A stretch of 64,000 nucleotides of DNA from Anaspis maculata (GCA_949128115.1 OX421961.1:83311277-83375276), one strand, 5' to 3'; shown: positions 10,735 to 22,715, counted from the first letter of the stretch. Notes: a model not told the origin generated them from the sequence alone. Numbers and translations are program-made.

Positions 10735-10813
10735 TCCTGAAAAGAGTCATGGCAATGGCAACACGGATGGTCTTTCTCGAAGACCGTGCAAAGAGGATTG
10801 CAAGCATTGCTAA
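10735..10813 (+). pseudogene. C-terminal stub of RNase H
   Basis: GNGNTDGLSRRPCKEDC matches the N.D.LSR-type end of the gypsy-group RNase H domain just before the connection to integrase. Nothing upstream of it in the RNase H fold remains, which places the right deletion breakpoint at about 10730. Confidence 0.65.
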
Positions 10814-11059
10814 AGAGTGGACCAGCAGAATGGAAACGTTGGCGTCAAAGCAATAGTTGTTGCGACCACGAGAAATTAGACTACAACTGAACTCAGGAAA
10901 GAGCAACGTGAAGACCCGGCTATTGGTACACTTGCTGAACGCAAGGAGAATGGTCAGGACAGACCAGAGTGGGCTGAAATCTTTGACGAAGGGCCCGAAT
11001 TTAAAGCTCTCTGGGCCCAATGGAAATCTCTGAAAATAGAGAACGGTCTGCTGAAGCGA

Positions 11060-12205
11060 GTGTGGGAGAGCCCTGATGGAAAGAGGGAGATGGTTCAATT
11101 GGTGCTCCCCAAGACACGAGTGAAGGAGGTCCTGAAAGAGATGCACGACGGCGTCACCGGAGGACACCTTGGGGTGAACAAGACGTTGGCCAAGGTGCGC
11201 GAGCGGTTCTATTGGGTAAACTGTCGGAACGACGTGGAAGCATGGTGCCGTAAATGTGAAGTTTGTGCGGCCAGCAAGGGACCAAGGACTCGTACCCGAG
11301 CGGAACTGAAAACCTACAATGTTGGAGCACCCTTTGAACGCATCGCGATTGATGTGGCCGGACCGTTCCCGACAACAGAGAGTGGCAACAAGTACATCCT
11401 GGTTGCCATGGACTACTTCAGCAAGTGGCCAGAAGCATACGCCTTACCAAACCAAGAGGCTACCATAGTGGCGGGTGTGCTGGTGGATAACCTGATCAGT
11501 CGTTTCGGTGTACCACTGGAGTTGCACTCGGATCAAGGACGCAACTTTGAATCCAACGTGTTCCAGGGTGTCTGCGATTTGCTTGGGATCAAGAAAACAA
11601 GGACTACGCCTCTTCATCCACGGTCCGACGGAATGGTGGAGCGATTCAACAGGACGATGGAGCAGCATTTGTCAAAGGTAGTTGACGAACATCAGCGAGA
11701 TTGGGACCGTCATTTGCCATTGTTTTTGATGGCATATCGAGCGGCAATTCATGACACAACGGGCGAAACACCAGCCCGGGTCATGTTTGGTCGGGAGATA
11801 CTTCTTCCTTGCGATTTGCAATTTGGCACGCCAGAGGACGACCCCAAAGCTGTTCCGGAGTATGTCGACGACTTGAGACAGCGGATGCACGACGTCCATG
11901 AATTAGTGCGGGACCGGATTCGACTCTCCACCGACCGGATGAAGACACGCTACGACCTGAAGGCGAATTCAGCAGGATTTCAAGCTGGTGATCTTGTCTG
12001 GTTATACAATCCTCAACGGAGAAAGGGGAGGTCACCGAAGTTACACCCCGCCTGGGAAGGACCTTACACGGTGGTCAAGAGAATCAACGACGTTGTTTAT
12101 CGGATCTAGCGAGCCCCGAGAACCAAAATGAAAGTTGTTCACCTCGATCGTCTCGCACGTTACGCGGGGAGTAATGTTCAGCCTATTCGGGACGAACAGG
12201 CTTAA
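11060..12205 (+). pseudogene. LTR-element integrase with late stop
   Basis: The listed start is only the first in-frame Met; in a full element this is part of Pol. Order of domains: an HHCC zinc-binding region (HDG..GHLGVNKTLAKVRERFYW..C.KC..C, about 11140-11265); the DDE catalytic core with Asp in IAIDVAGPF, Asp in HSDQGRNF and Glu in MVERFNRTMEQ with 35 residues between the last two (D35E), about 11340-11650; and a C-terminal GPY-type module (GDLVWLYNP...EGPYTVVKRI, about 11985-12100). A TAG at 12107-12109 cuts the frame; the same frame then continues to TAA at 12203-12205, just before the polypurine tract. The core looks intact, so integrase chemistry could survive, but the missing polymerase rules out autonomy. 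Confidence 0.88.
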
Positions 12206-12216
12206 GAGGGGGGCAG
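12204..12216 (+). promoter_or_regulatory. Polypurine tract
   Basis: An AAGAGGGGGG run directly before the 3' LTR start (TGTTAC at 12217), with CAG in between. It is the expected plus-strand primer of the element. Confidence 0.8.
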
Positions 12217-12640
12217 TGTTACCAGGCTCGCGACCACCCCGGCTCTTTCTAGAGAAATCTAGCATTACGCGTTGCATTCGGGAAGCATCGAGAGACTTCA
12301 GCGGTAGGTCACGACACGTCGAGACTTCTGGCGGAGGTGCCGTAGAAAATACGCGTATATTCTCGACGCAGATACCAGAGAAATCCTCGTGTGCTGTAAA
12401 CACCATCAGGAAGCATCCAGAACCTTCGATGCCACTATAAGAGAGAAACTCGACCTGGCATCGAGAGAGTTTGAATCGAGCGATCGTGGCGTCAACACCT
12501 TAAGCGACATTGTGAATTCCAAGCGGTTAATAATTCTGTGCGTTATTTAGTTGTGTCGGTAGTAGCTAATAAAGTGCAGTTTATTTACAAGTAAATCAGC
12601 GCATTTAATTCCGAGATAGGCGAACCCGAAGATCGTAACA
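12217..12640 (+). repeat. 3' LTR, 424 bp
   Basis: Same length as the 5' LTR and, by eye, identical apart from two bases in the first ten. It is followed by the ATAT duplication and then by LINE coding sequence in frame. Confidence 0.93.
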
Positions 12641-12644
12641 ATAT

Positions 12645-12829
12645 CCAGGCCTAGTGACAGAATTCCTTACACTGACACCGGAGGCAGTTCTATGGCTGGA
12701 AAATCTTGACATTCAACTTTGATTTTTCACCAATTTACCCATGATTTATTTATACTTTTTATAATTTTTTTTCTTTATTGTGCAATGTAGTGAATCCATA
12801 CGAAATAAGAATAATAAATTACATCAAAA
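12645..12829 (+). pseudogene. Decayed LINE, fragment 3 (C terminus and 3' UTR)
   Basis: In frame with the fragment ending at 8666 once one ATAT is removed: about 25 codons ending in WLENLDIQL and TGA at 12720-12722. An AT-rich 3' region follows with AATAAA-type signals near 12810. The sequence then returns to the DINE-like element, so the LINE ends near 12829; no clear tail or duplication was resolved. Confidence 0.75.
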
Positions 12830-13335
12830 TGTGAAATTCAGCAATTAATCCGCGACGCCGCCGCACATTCAAATGTTATTATTGAAATTGTTTATCATTT
12901 TTTCGGCAAGCTTTTCCTTGGTTCGTGTATCAAGACGATGAGTTACTCATTTGAGTTGAAATATTTCTTGTCAAGCATTCCGCCCCGTTCGGAGAAGAAG
13001 AATCCAAGCGCCAGCAAACAACGAATAATCTTTTGCCACCAAGCCGCAGCTTCGGGGTCATTTTCAAAAATTCGTAACTACTGACTCGTGTGGGTCGTAC
13101 CGATGTGAAAATTCTGATGAATAGAGTTCAAATTATCCTCTAAATATAACTCCGTATATGTATTATGGTAATTTGATAAGAAAGGGTACCTTGTCCGACG
13201 TCCTCAGAAGTTTCAAAATCCGGCCGGCTTCTGAAATGCAGCATTCATAGGCGATGCCGCGCCACATTAAATTGTTATTATTGTAATTGTTTATCATTAT
13301 TTCGTCGAGATTTTGCTTGGTTCGCGATACATCTA
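12830..13335. mobile_element. Helentron/DINE-like element, right part
   Basis: Resumes the block broken at 5247. It contains two related sub-blocks (each with GCCGC(A)CA.., TTGTTATTATTG and TTTCGGC/TTTCGTC) matching 49.25-49.75 kb in the same order. The GGAC core and terminal hairpin seen in the sister copy were not found here, so the right end is probably lost. Confidence 0.5.
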
Positions 13336-13558
13336 TACAATCCCCGATAAATTCATCTCACCATCTCACCTGGATGGTTTGAGATTTTGTCATTCCGATA
13401 ATGCCAACACATACGCCAAATAGTGCGGAGTACGGACTGAAAAGATTAATTCTCGTAGCAGCGATTACCAACTGACTCGAGGCGAACCGAAAGCATATTT
13501 TTGGGTGTCGATCGTTGAAAAAGCCGCGTGTGGGCTCCAGGGACGGAGTGGCTCCATG
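13336..13558. other. Unassigned spacer
   Basis: Short non-repetitive stretch without recognisable coding sequence. Confidence 0.4.
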
Positions 13559-13699
13559 ATATACCGGGTGTTTATAAACGTCTGTGATCGCGGCAGGCTT
13601 TGGTCAGGCCAAAAGTCGCAGTGAAAGGCACGATTTGAAAGAGTGATAGGAGATTCCAAAGGCGATATGATAACAAACGTTTATAAACACCCGGTATAT
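13559..13699. mobile_element. MITE with CCGGGTGTTTATAAACG ends
   Basis: Perfect 22-bp inverted ends (13559-13580 and 13678-13699), including ATATA on the outside that probably contains a TA target duplication. The element proper is about 131 bp (13564-13694) and non-coding. It is consistent with a mariner-like MITE. Confidence 0.82.
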
Positions 13700-13917
13700 C
13701 TCGCGGTCGATCAATCATTGCCGAAATTAAAAGGAGCAAAATATTTTTTGATGGCAACCCGTATCCCGCGAGCTCAAACCAGTTCGATTGGTTTTTAATT
13801 GAGTCATTGTACACGTTTTTAATCCCATTAGCTTTCCTGTCGACACTCTTTCTCCACCTACACACCGCGAGTCAAACTGCTCTTCAATATTAAATAATTC
13901 TTGACGACACTTTTTAA
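13700..13917. other. Unassigned, weakly coding-like
   Basis: The minus strand is open over part of this stretch (continuing to 14005) with a balanced amino-acid composition, but I recognise no family and see no splice sites worth naming. Confidence 0.3.
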
Positions 13918-16900
13918 CTGTAGTCCAGTCACTATGTATGTCTTTCTTCTTCGGAAAAATTGGTAGAGGGTTGAAATTTTGTACACGCATTCCTTTGATT
14001 GTCATGAACGGCCTGTAAAAAGTCCCCTGAAATCCGAGCTTAGGAACTTTGGATAATCGCCATCAAGTGTTAAAAAGTCGTTTTTTCAGCGAAGAAGTCA
14101 TTTCTTTATTGCAAGATGGTCCTTTTTGTGATTGAATGATTGCGTATTACCATCTTGACAATCGCCATACACTATTTCTACTTTTGCGTAGATAGCGCAT
14201 CCAACATGACGGCCAAAAAGGAAAAACAGTTGACTGTCTTATTTCTATTAGTAGAAGACCTAAAAAATGTCTGATGATTGCATTTTATTTCTGACATAAT
14301 TCATCATGGAAATACCAAGGTTTACTTGAATATCTCGAGAAATCACTGATTTATTAAAAAAAGTTGACTTATGAAATTTTTTCAGTTTTTTCAGAATATT
14401 TCAAAAATGGTCGAAGATATTTCGAAACCGTTCACAATATCTTCGTAAGCACAAATTAACGAAAATTTGGTGGTAACGAATAACGGTGATTTTTATGTCT
14501 TCAGCTATTTTGGTTCTTGAAGATTTGAGATTTCTTTCTTCATTTCTTTTCTCGACGCGTTTTGTATTACCGTTATTTAGTCTGAAGAAATTGCCACAAT
14601 GCAAAAATTATTTGCACATCATATTTTCACTAGTTATTGATTAATTGTAAATAATGTAGTTGAAGGGTAAATATCAGCTATACCCATGCAAACGCCATCT
14701 TCAGCAGATTGAGGGAAGTGAAATATAAAGAAAAATACCGCAGGAACCGAAACAGCTGGAGACATTCAAATCACCCTATATATTCGTAATTTTATGCTTA
14801 CGAAGATTTTGTGGACGGTTAGGAAATATCTTGGACCGTTTTTGAAATACTCTGAAAAATCTGAAAATTTTTCACAATTCAACTTTTTTCAATAAATCAG
14901 TGATTTCTTTAGATATTGAAGTATAACTTGGTATTTTCATGATCAATTATGTCAGAAATAAAATGCGATCATTCGACATTTTTCAAGTCTGCTATACTAT
15001 TGGAAATAAGACAGTCAACTGTTTTTACTTCTTGGCCGCCATCTCGGGTCTCGGGTCCGCCACCTACGCAAAAGTAGAAATAGGGTATGTAGTCGGGGTG
15101 CTACGATTTTGAATACCGCAAATCAATTAGACGGGATGCCCTTTGGCATGATAACTACTCATACCAAGGTGATTAATTTTCTCCAAGGATGCGTCAACAT
15201 TTCCCACTCAGAAAAAAAGATGGCGACGATTTTTGACAGGACCTGAATTTTTGTAAAACATAGGCATGTGGGATATGTTTTCTTACTAATTTTGACCTCC
15301 TGAACACGAATATTGAGTTTATTCTTACATCAAACATCAAATCGACCTCATATTTCACATCTGAAAACCGCAAAAATAGCAGACTCTTACAAAACATACA
15401 AAATATGGGCTCTGGGAGCACATTTTTCTGCGGCTGATTTAAGGGATGTAAGTGTGGAATGGAAAATGTTTTGCAATACATTTCACTGTTTTATATAGTA
15501 AGCTTACATATACTGAGGATTTATCAACATACAACGACAATTTCAGATAAAAAACCAAAAAAATATATTTTCATGATTTATTGATAACTTTTTTTTCAAT
15601 AATACTAAAAAACGTAGCTTTGATTTTGATGATGTTTTCCATCAAAGTAAATACATCGAGAGACCTTTTTCATCTGAAACAACTAGGTACCTTAGCTCAA
15701 AGTTTCGGTATAGCGACTCATAATTAAATAATTTTCCGTTAGACTTGCGGTTGCCAAACATCAGAAAAGCGTCTTTTGATTTTAAAGTTTTGTCTTTACA
15801 CTTGTCCTAGAATGCAACATACGGCTGATGGTGAATCTTTGGTTCAAAGTTTTCTACGAGTATTTCTATCTCGCCCATGAACTCATTCAGGTGTCTAGAA
15901 ATTTTCGGACCGGATATGCACCAACGGCGAAGGGCAGTAGGATCTTCAGTGTTATTACCAATTCAAAATTTGTTGTCTTGTGTGTGTTGGAATTTTCGAG
16001 AATGGAACTATAGTATTATCAGTGAAGGCGCAAAAACACCTAGGACGTGAACAGGCAAAGAAAACGGACGTGGAAAACATATGGAAAAGTAATCAGGTAG
16101 GCACCAAGACCTTTTCAACATTACGACTGCTCTTATTTTGCAACTATAGTACCTATGATACATGGTGTATATTTCATGCTCTTTGGCTTGTTCACGTCCT
16201 AGACGCTTTTGAGCCTCCATTGATAGCTCATCACTTTCATTCTCGCATTATTCTGACACACACAAGACAACAAATTTGAAGTTGGTGCCATAGAAATACG
16301 AATAACACTGAAGGTCCTACTGAACCTTTGCCGTTGGTGCATATCCAGTCCAGCAGACACCTGAATGAGTTCACGGGCGAGACAGAAAACTCAAGCCAAA
16401 GCTTAACCATCAGCCGTATGTTGCATTCCAGAACAAGTTCAAAGAAGGACTTTGAAATTATTAATAGACGCTTTTCTGATGTTTGGCAATCGCGGATCTG
16501 ACGAAAATGCTTTATATTATATGAAACTTTGAGCTAGGGTGGTTATTCCAGGTGAGAAAGGTCCCTTGATGTATTTACCTTGATAAAGAACATCATCAAA
16601 ATCAGAGCTACGTTTTTTGGTATCAATTGTACCTGTCATAAAAAAAATTATTAACAAATCATGAAAATTTGTTTGTACGATATTTTGTTTCAAATCCTTA
16701 TGGTATGTTGATGAATGCTTGGTATGTCATATTAAACAGTAAAACATATTGCACAACATTCTTCCTTTCACACTTACATCCCCTATCCAGCCGCAGCAAA
16801 GTGTGCTCCCAGCGCCCATTTTTGGTATGATTTGAGGCGCACCCTGGCGATGTCTGAAGAGTTATTTTGCAGAACTTAGACTGTTAACTTGTTCTCTGGG

Positions 16901-17548
16901 ATCTATACAGCCAGCTCAAGGCTGGAAATCGCCGTTGATGGTACATAAAATTTTCAGTTCAAAAATTAGCAAGAGTCTGCTATTTTTGCGGTTTTCAGAT
17001 GTGAAATATGAGGTCAAGTTGATTTCCAATGTAAAAATAAACTCCATATTCGTATTCAGGAGGTCAAAATTAGTGAGAAAACATGTGTCACACGCATATG
17101 TTTTATAAAAAATCCGCTCCTGTCAAAAATCGTCGCCATCTTTTTTTCTGAGTGGGAAATGTTGACGCATCCTTGGCGAAAATTGATCACCTTGGTATAA
17201 GTAGTCATCATACCAAAGGGCATTCCGTCTAATTCATTTGTGGTATTTTGCTATTTTATGTCGCGTACCACCCCGACTAATGGTGATTGTCAAGATGATA
17301 ATACGCAATCATTCAATTACAAAAAGGACAATCTTGCTATAAAGAAATGACTTCTTCGCCGAAAAAACTTGTTTTTAACACTTGATGGCGATTATTCAAA
17401 GTTTCTAAGCTCGGATTTCAGAGGACTTTTCATAAATAAGTCATTCAAGACTATCAAAGGTCAAAGGATTATGTGTAGAGAATTTCAACTCTCTACTAAT
17501 TTTTCCAAAGTTGATACTATTTTTTGAACATAGTGACTGGACTACTGA
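13918..17548. mobile_element. Long inverted-repeat element B
   Basis: The left arm (13918-about 16075) and right arm (about 16163-17548) are diverged inverted copies: TAGTCCAGTCACTATG, AATCCGAGCTTAG, CATCAAGTGTTAAAAA, GATTGCGTATTA, CCCACTCAGAAAAAAAGATGG and AGGACGTGAACA all recur in mirror order. The left arm is longer because another inverted repeat (14165-15085) sits in it. The short centre (16076-16162) reads like a degraded coding piece (AQKHLGREQAKK) that also occurs in the other arm. No transposase was recognised. The arms are clearly older than those of the element at 5669. Confidence 0.78.
14165..15085. mobile_element. Inverted repeat nested in the left arm of B (U family)
   Basis: Ends are C(A/C)CTATTTCTACTTTTGCG on the left and its complement on the right. 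The matching place in the right arm of B is uninterrupted, which shows this is an insertion, probably with a TA or AT duplication. Inside, mirrored blocks (AACAGTTGACTGTCTTATTTC, ATCACTGATTTATT) belong to the U family seen at 1.1 and 36.6-40.3 kb. Confidence 0.72.
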
Positions 17549-19744
17549 GAGTGAGACGCGAAGTGCCCTGAACAACGCCTAAACGCCTTGGAGCTTCGCG
17601 AAAGGGACCTGCGCAACGGTTCAAAACCGTAAGATGTACGATCATTATTTTATGATCTGCAAATTTGAATTTTGCACTTTATGAAATAGCCTTAGGTACC
17701 TAGCCTATATAACCTCAGCCTAGGTACCTACTTAAGTAGTTACCTGCCTATACCTAACCTACGCAGATTTATCTATTGACGACAGCTTCGGACAAAACAA
17801 TTTCTGTACGTTGATTCTCAAGTAAGTAGTGAGAATGTGACTTTTTGCTCTATACCCTACTGCATGCTACGCTCGTTATCACGTTATCACCTGATTTATA
17901 TAAGCCTCCCGCAATTTATAGCCAGTTCTGAAGATTTATATCATTAACGGGAATGACAGGAGGCTGCCGCCATTTTTGCCGGTCCGCAAAACTAATTATC
18001 CCCCTCCAAACTTATTTGATTAATTACCCCCAGATTAATTTTCTCTCCCCATCGGCGCGAAGGCAAAAAAAAAACACTAAGAGTTTTTCCTCCAATTTCA
18101 ACATCAAAGATCAACAGGTGTGCATGATGTCGATCTTCCTATAGGCTACACTTTATAATGCTACTTTTCTAAAACTACCTTTCACCTAAATCACGTTTCT
18201 CATACCACGTTTTGTTTTTTATTGTTCTTGCTAAGAATTTCTCAATTGCATTTGAAATTTTATGATCCCAACGTTTCTTACAAATAAAAAATTATTATTC
18301 TTATTAGATAACAAAGAGGTATGAATTCCGTACCGGCTTCCAAGCGTCCATATACATGAAACACGCGCGGCCGTCTAGCTTTTATTAAATTTCAACGAAA
18401 TAATACGAATAAGCCTATAAAACCAGCCAAGAAAAAGAAAGAGACGAATTTTTTCAAAGTTCGGGGCATCAGCTCGGTAGGTATCGGAAATCTTTTTGAG
18501 GGATCTGGTGGAAATAAAGTCGATGTAGGTAGTTAGTTTAGTTAGCACACGTCGAAGCGAGATTACTACGTGCGATGATTTCGTGATGTTTTCTCCAGAA
18601 ACTGCGGCACTTTGGCTTTTCGTAAGGATACTTTTAAAAATTATTGCCGTTCAAAATTGGAAAAATCTAGGTAATCACGCTGAAACATGGCGATTTTGGT
18701 TTCCAGCAAAAAAACGTAGGTGCGTGACCATAGTCACCCTCGGAAAAAGTGAAACTTCTATAGATATGAATCAATCAGCAAACAACGTTCGAAGAGGTGT
18801 TCTTTTCGTACTCCCGCTCCGCTCCCTAACGGTTTGTATCAGCTTGTTTTTCTTATTATCAATCTTATTATTATTATTCTTATTATTATTATAAGTCACT
18901 CAAAGGGCAGAATACTTTCGACATGATTTTTCCACGATTAGACTTCTTTTGTTTCTTTTCTCGCTGCGCTCGGCGCTTAAACTTCCATTCTCCGTCACAT
19001 GAAGTCTCACTCATACCCCTAATACAATAAATATCTATTTTCATCAATAATATTCTCCACAAATAATTATGCGAATGTGACATCGTGACGGATTTTCTTA
19101 CTGTATGATTTTCCCCGTTATATTACAGCACGGTGGAAACTGTGTTCTGGCAGGCACAGCATGGCAATCTAATAATCTCCACAAAGTATAATAATGTCGT
19201 TTGGAAAACTCGATCCGGTATTAATTTTAATTGAAAAAATATAAAATACATAGGTATTTACATAGGTATGTAGGTAGATACCTCGTGAATGTGATTTGAG
19301 GTAACTACGTGGTTATCCAGAGTTCCTACGATATTATCTTCTCTAATCAAAATAAGGCCGTACATTAAATTGAAATATTGACAGAATTGATATGAGTATT
19401 TCCAGTTATGTGCTCGACAGCGTACTTATACTTAGAATGTCACATTAAATTGAGGTGAAATCAAACCATTCAAAAAATCAACGAAGAATTATGTCAAAAA
19501 TCAATTTCCAAACATAAAAATTTGATTATCAAACCAGTGTGATATCATCGCTATACAATCAGCTGACATCTAGGACATTAAGCAACTGTTTCACCCTTAA
19601 TTGTCGAAAATTCTTTTTCCCCTCTAGGCTTTAATCATCCACCCCTGCTTTCCTGCTTAATAGGTACATAATACCTAGAAGTTGTGTCTACATTTAAGTG
19701 TGCGGCATTCGTGTTTATTTTTGAATTGTAAACGTCTGTTGAAG
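17549..19744. other. About 2.2 kb without recognisable gene
   Basis: AT-rich with TAGGTACC-type microsatellite clusters (17695-17760, 19255-19290) and a simple TTATTATTA run near 18870. Small open frames show no family similarity. It could be intron or intergenic. Confidence 0.45.
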
Positions 19745-19752
19745 AATATACC

Positions 19753-19964
19753 CAGGGCCGGGCCTGGCCTATTTGCCGCCTGCGTGCCACCGAAAAATTG
19801 TCGCCCCCCTTACCGGCAGTGGAGAGCACCACCAAATGCGAGAATGAAAAGAATCCTTCGAAATCCAACTTTATTATTATATTACCGCCCCTATAACTTG
19901 CCGCTTGCCACACATATCCGACTGCGCGCCGAAACGCACTGCACGCCTGCTAGGCCCGGCCCTG
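19753..19964. mobile_element. hAT-type MITE, 212 bp
   Basis: The ends are CAGGGCCGGGCCTGGCC and CTAGGCCCGGCCCTG, flanked by a perfect 8-bp duplication AATATACC (19745-19752, 19965-19972). A CAGGG start and an 8-bp duplication are the hallmark of hAT. The interior is GC-rich for this window and non-coding. Confidence 0.93.
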
Positions 19965-19972
19965 AATATACC

Positions 19973-20723
19973 TCCCTATCCCTATAATAAATCACATCTG
20001 CTCGAATCTATTCAAGCCAAGTCGAGAATCATTCCTGTCGGGCCAACAGTACGACAACACGAAGAGCAGTGCAGTGTCGGCGATTAGTAAAAAATAGAAC
20101 CGAACGCGGCAAACGCTGCAACAGCTTATCCTTCCATTTCCTGGGACGACGCTGGTCGCCCCAAGGTCAGACAAGAAAACGTTACAGGCGTTCGTTACAA
20201 CCACTGGTGCTATGAACCAATTTCACTCCCATGTGTGGTTCTGCGTTAGTTGTGTGTTGTGATCTAGGCGCGAGAAAAAGGTATCAAAAATGATTGTCAC
20301 TTTTTCATGTATACGAGAAATCATTTTTTGAAAATAAAAAGTTCAAATTTGGCATGCGACTTCCTTGAGGAAAGATGCATTGTCGATGCTATCTGGGTTT
20401 TGAATTTTCAAAAGTCAAAATCAAAAGCTTTCAAATTTTTTTTGAAATTTTCAAAATTTGATATCAATGCCCATACATTTTCTTCTTGGAAGAGTTTCTA
20501 CTTGACGAAAAAAATAGAATAAAACCGATTCCCGTCAACAACTTTTTTAGTCGCATCAGAAACCCCTTTCAAGGTATCAACGTCTCGAGGTATGATGTAA
20601 TTTGAGTGCCTTCGAGGAACATGGAAGATTTTGGTTCTTTTACAGTTCCAGAAGCTCTTTGCTTTATCATAAAATGCATTGTTTGAGCCGAGGGGTAATC
20701 TACTGATGTAATTTTTGTACACC
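19973..20723. other. No gene recognised
   Basis: No open frame with family similarity. A moderately GC-rich part at 20000-20260 without further signal. Confidence 0.4.
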
Positions 20724-20834
20724 CATTTCCAATGACTTCCAATGATTTTCAAATGATTTCCAAAGATTTCCAATGATTTCCAGTGATTTGCAAATGATTT
20801 ATAAATGATTTCCAATAATTTCCAATTATTTCCA
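20724..20834. repeat. Minisatellite, about 11-bp unit
   Basis: Head-to-tail degenerate units of the form TTTCCAATGA / TTTCCAAATGA, about ten in a row. Confidence 0.85.
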
Positions 20835-20945
20835 TGGAAGTGTACAGCAGATTTCCATCAAGGTGGTTTACCTCTCGGTTTGAGCACTAATCCACCGGAC
20901 TAATAAGCACAGCGAGTGGTTCGGGACGATGGTTCGATGACATAT

Positions 20946-21469
20946 TGTTACGATATTTCGCGTACGGGTTCGAATATAGTTGAGACGATCGATTAAAAAC
21001 ACACACCGTTTATTGCTGCGTACTACTACAATAAATAACGCCAACAATTATCTACTTGGAATTATATCGCGGGTACTTCGCTTGTTTCGCACTCGTCACC
21101 ACTTCGCATTCCAATTCAATACTGCCGCGAGCTGCCGGCTGACGCATTATATAAGGCCTCCGAATGATGTTCCCGAACTTTCTGTCTACTTCCAGCAAAT
21201 TCCATAGTGGCCTAGCATATGCGGTTTCTAGACCATTCCTGAATAATCGTACACATTACCCGTATGATTCTGCCGGCTTCTGGACGGCGCCTCCGCCAAA
21301 ATAAACAAATGTGCCCTGATCAGGCATTCGAGTCTCCATTGAGTTTCACATACACAAACGCTCTGGAATGCACCAGATCGCTCCAGACTTCTACACTGCG
21401 ATCTAATGGATGGAAGGATCCAGAAAGGTCGAGTGTTTACCAATATGTACGGGATCGCCGCTCGTAACA
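20946..21469 (-). mobile_element. Solo LTR, 524 bp
   Basis: Starts TGTTACGA and ends TCGTAACA with a 4-bp ATAT duplication on both sides (20942-20945, 21470-21473). On the minus strand TTATATAAT (around 21153) precedes two AATAAA signals and an end, CGAACCCG..ATCGTAACA, resembling that of the LTR at 8667; hence the minus orientation. No internal region is present, which fits LTR-LTR recombination. It is probably a relative of the gypsy-type element at 8667. Confidence 0.85.
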
Positions 21470-21473
21470 ATAT

Positions 21474-22715
21474 TATCGCGCGATTATTTTCTTCAAACTC
21501 CAAATTTTCGGCTTTTCTTTTTTCGGAAATTATTATTTTATCACAAGGAGACGCTGCTTTAGTAAGTTTTACTTGTAAATGTATGCTCAAAATTTCAAGT
21601 TGAATTCAACTAGTACACAACACATTGATTCATCATTTTATTTCAAGTAATACTTGGATTTGTATCATTGAAATGTTCAGTAATTTTTAAAGAATTTCAA
21701 GAATGAATGTAAAATTACTCGTATGAAGGGCCCTCGTGTTTTGAAATGTTGATTTTGGATCATTTCTGTTGGAGTTGAACTTCCGTATCGATTGGTAAAA
21801 CTTGATTCAGTTGCCATAGATTCAGTTGTTGTGACAAATGTCTCCGCAGTAATAAGACCAAGTGAAGTTCAACTCCAACTGAAATACTGGACCTAAATCT
21901 ATGATCTGTGGAGTCGGACTATCGTTGAGTCAGACTTATGTATCTACCCATTACTTACTTATTCCGGATCTGCCTACCCAACCCAGCGACTAGATTTAAA
22001 TGATCGCACGTAAGATTTTATTATATGCACAAATTATACGTGACCATATGTCCAATAAATCATCCTTTCTAAAATATTGTGGGCCAGCATGGAAACTATA
22101 CCAATCAATTTTATATTTTTAAATTGTGTGGGTGTGTACAGCGTAGGATTTTACATAATATCTATCCAAACAAGATAAACAATAGATACGTACCAAATAA
22201 TTATTATGTTTTTGAAAATTTGACTATGGTTGTGTTTTATATGGAATCATAAAACTTTGATTTTTTTGTTTGTACACATCCATCATCATAATAAAGCTGT
22301 AAATTCTGGTTTTCTTTCATCTATTTATTTCGATAAAAATAACCCGTCAGCACCGGTCATTTCAAGAAGTGATTAACATGTAATCTCCCCAATGGTTTAT
22401 CACCTATAATGATCAAAATCGGTTTATGTAATAATAATAATAATATAAATTATAAAGACCAACTGAAATAAAAAATACAGCTTTGTATGAAAAATTGCAA
22501 TTTTTTATAGATATTTATTTGGTAAGTTTCGCACCTTTTTAAATTATTGATTATGTAGCTAATTCCACGTTTACTTCATGACAGGAAAATGTCGCCTGGC
22601 TCACGTGCACAAAATGTTCTCTGTTCCGCGAGCTACAACCTACAAAATTGAAGACATCGCCCGGGATCGGTCCTGATCGAAATCGAAGCGCGGGCTCGAA
22701 TCTTTTGGTTTTTAT
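21474..22715. other. No gene; one small hairpin
   Basis: AT-rich. GTTGGAGTTGAACTTC near 21770 and GAAGTTCAACTCCAAC near 21865 form an inverted pair about 100 bp apart. Otherwise nothing is recognised. Confidence 0.45.

Larger units (their letters stand above)
8667..12640 (+). mobile_element. Ty3/gypsy-type LTR retrotransposon, internally deleted
   Basis: Two 424-bp LTRs (8667-9090, 12217-12640) begin TGTTAC and end GTAACA and are flanked by a 4-bp ATAT duplication (8663-8666, 12641-12644). By eye the LTRs differ at only two positions near their start, so the insertion is young. A tRNA-Leu-type primer site and a polypurine tract are in place. The internal region encodes a Gag with zinc knuckles and an integrase, but protease, reverse transcriptase and nearly all of RNase H are missing: the sequence passes from Gag through a short tandem array to the last residues of RNase H and then integrase. 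It is therefore non-autonomous. It interrupts the LINE at 5248-12829. Confidence 0.92.

Noticed and set aside
10277..11167. 296-codon minus-strand open frame
   Set aside because: It is antisense to the gag zinc knuckles, the 48-bp array and the integrase start; its repeated HETVCL..SSISS motif is just the array read backwards.
8536..12440. Matching 100-codon open frames in both LTRs
   Set aside because: The same LTR sequence read twice; no protein is expected from LTRs of this size.
17549..17645. Possible tRNA gene near GGTTCAAAACCGT
   Set aside because: No A box and no cloverleaf could be drawn.
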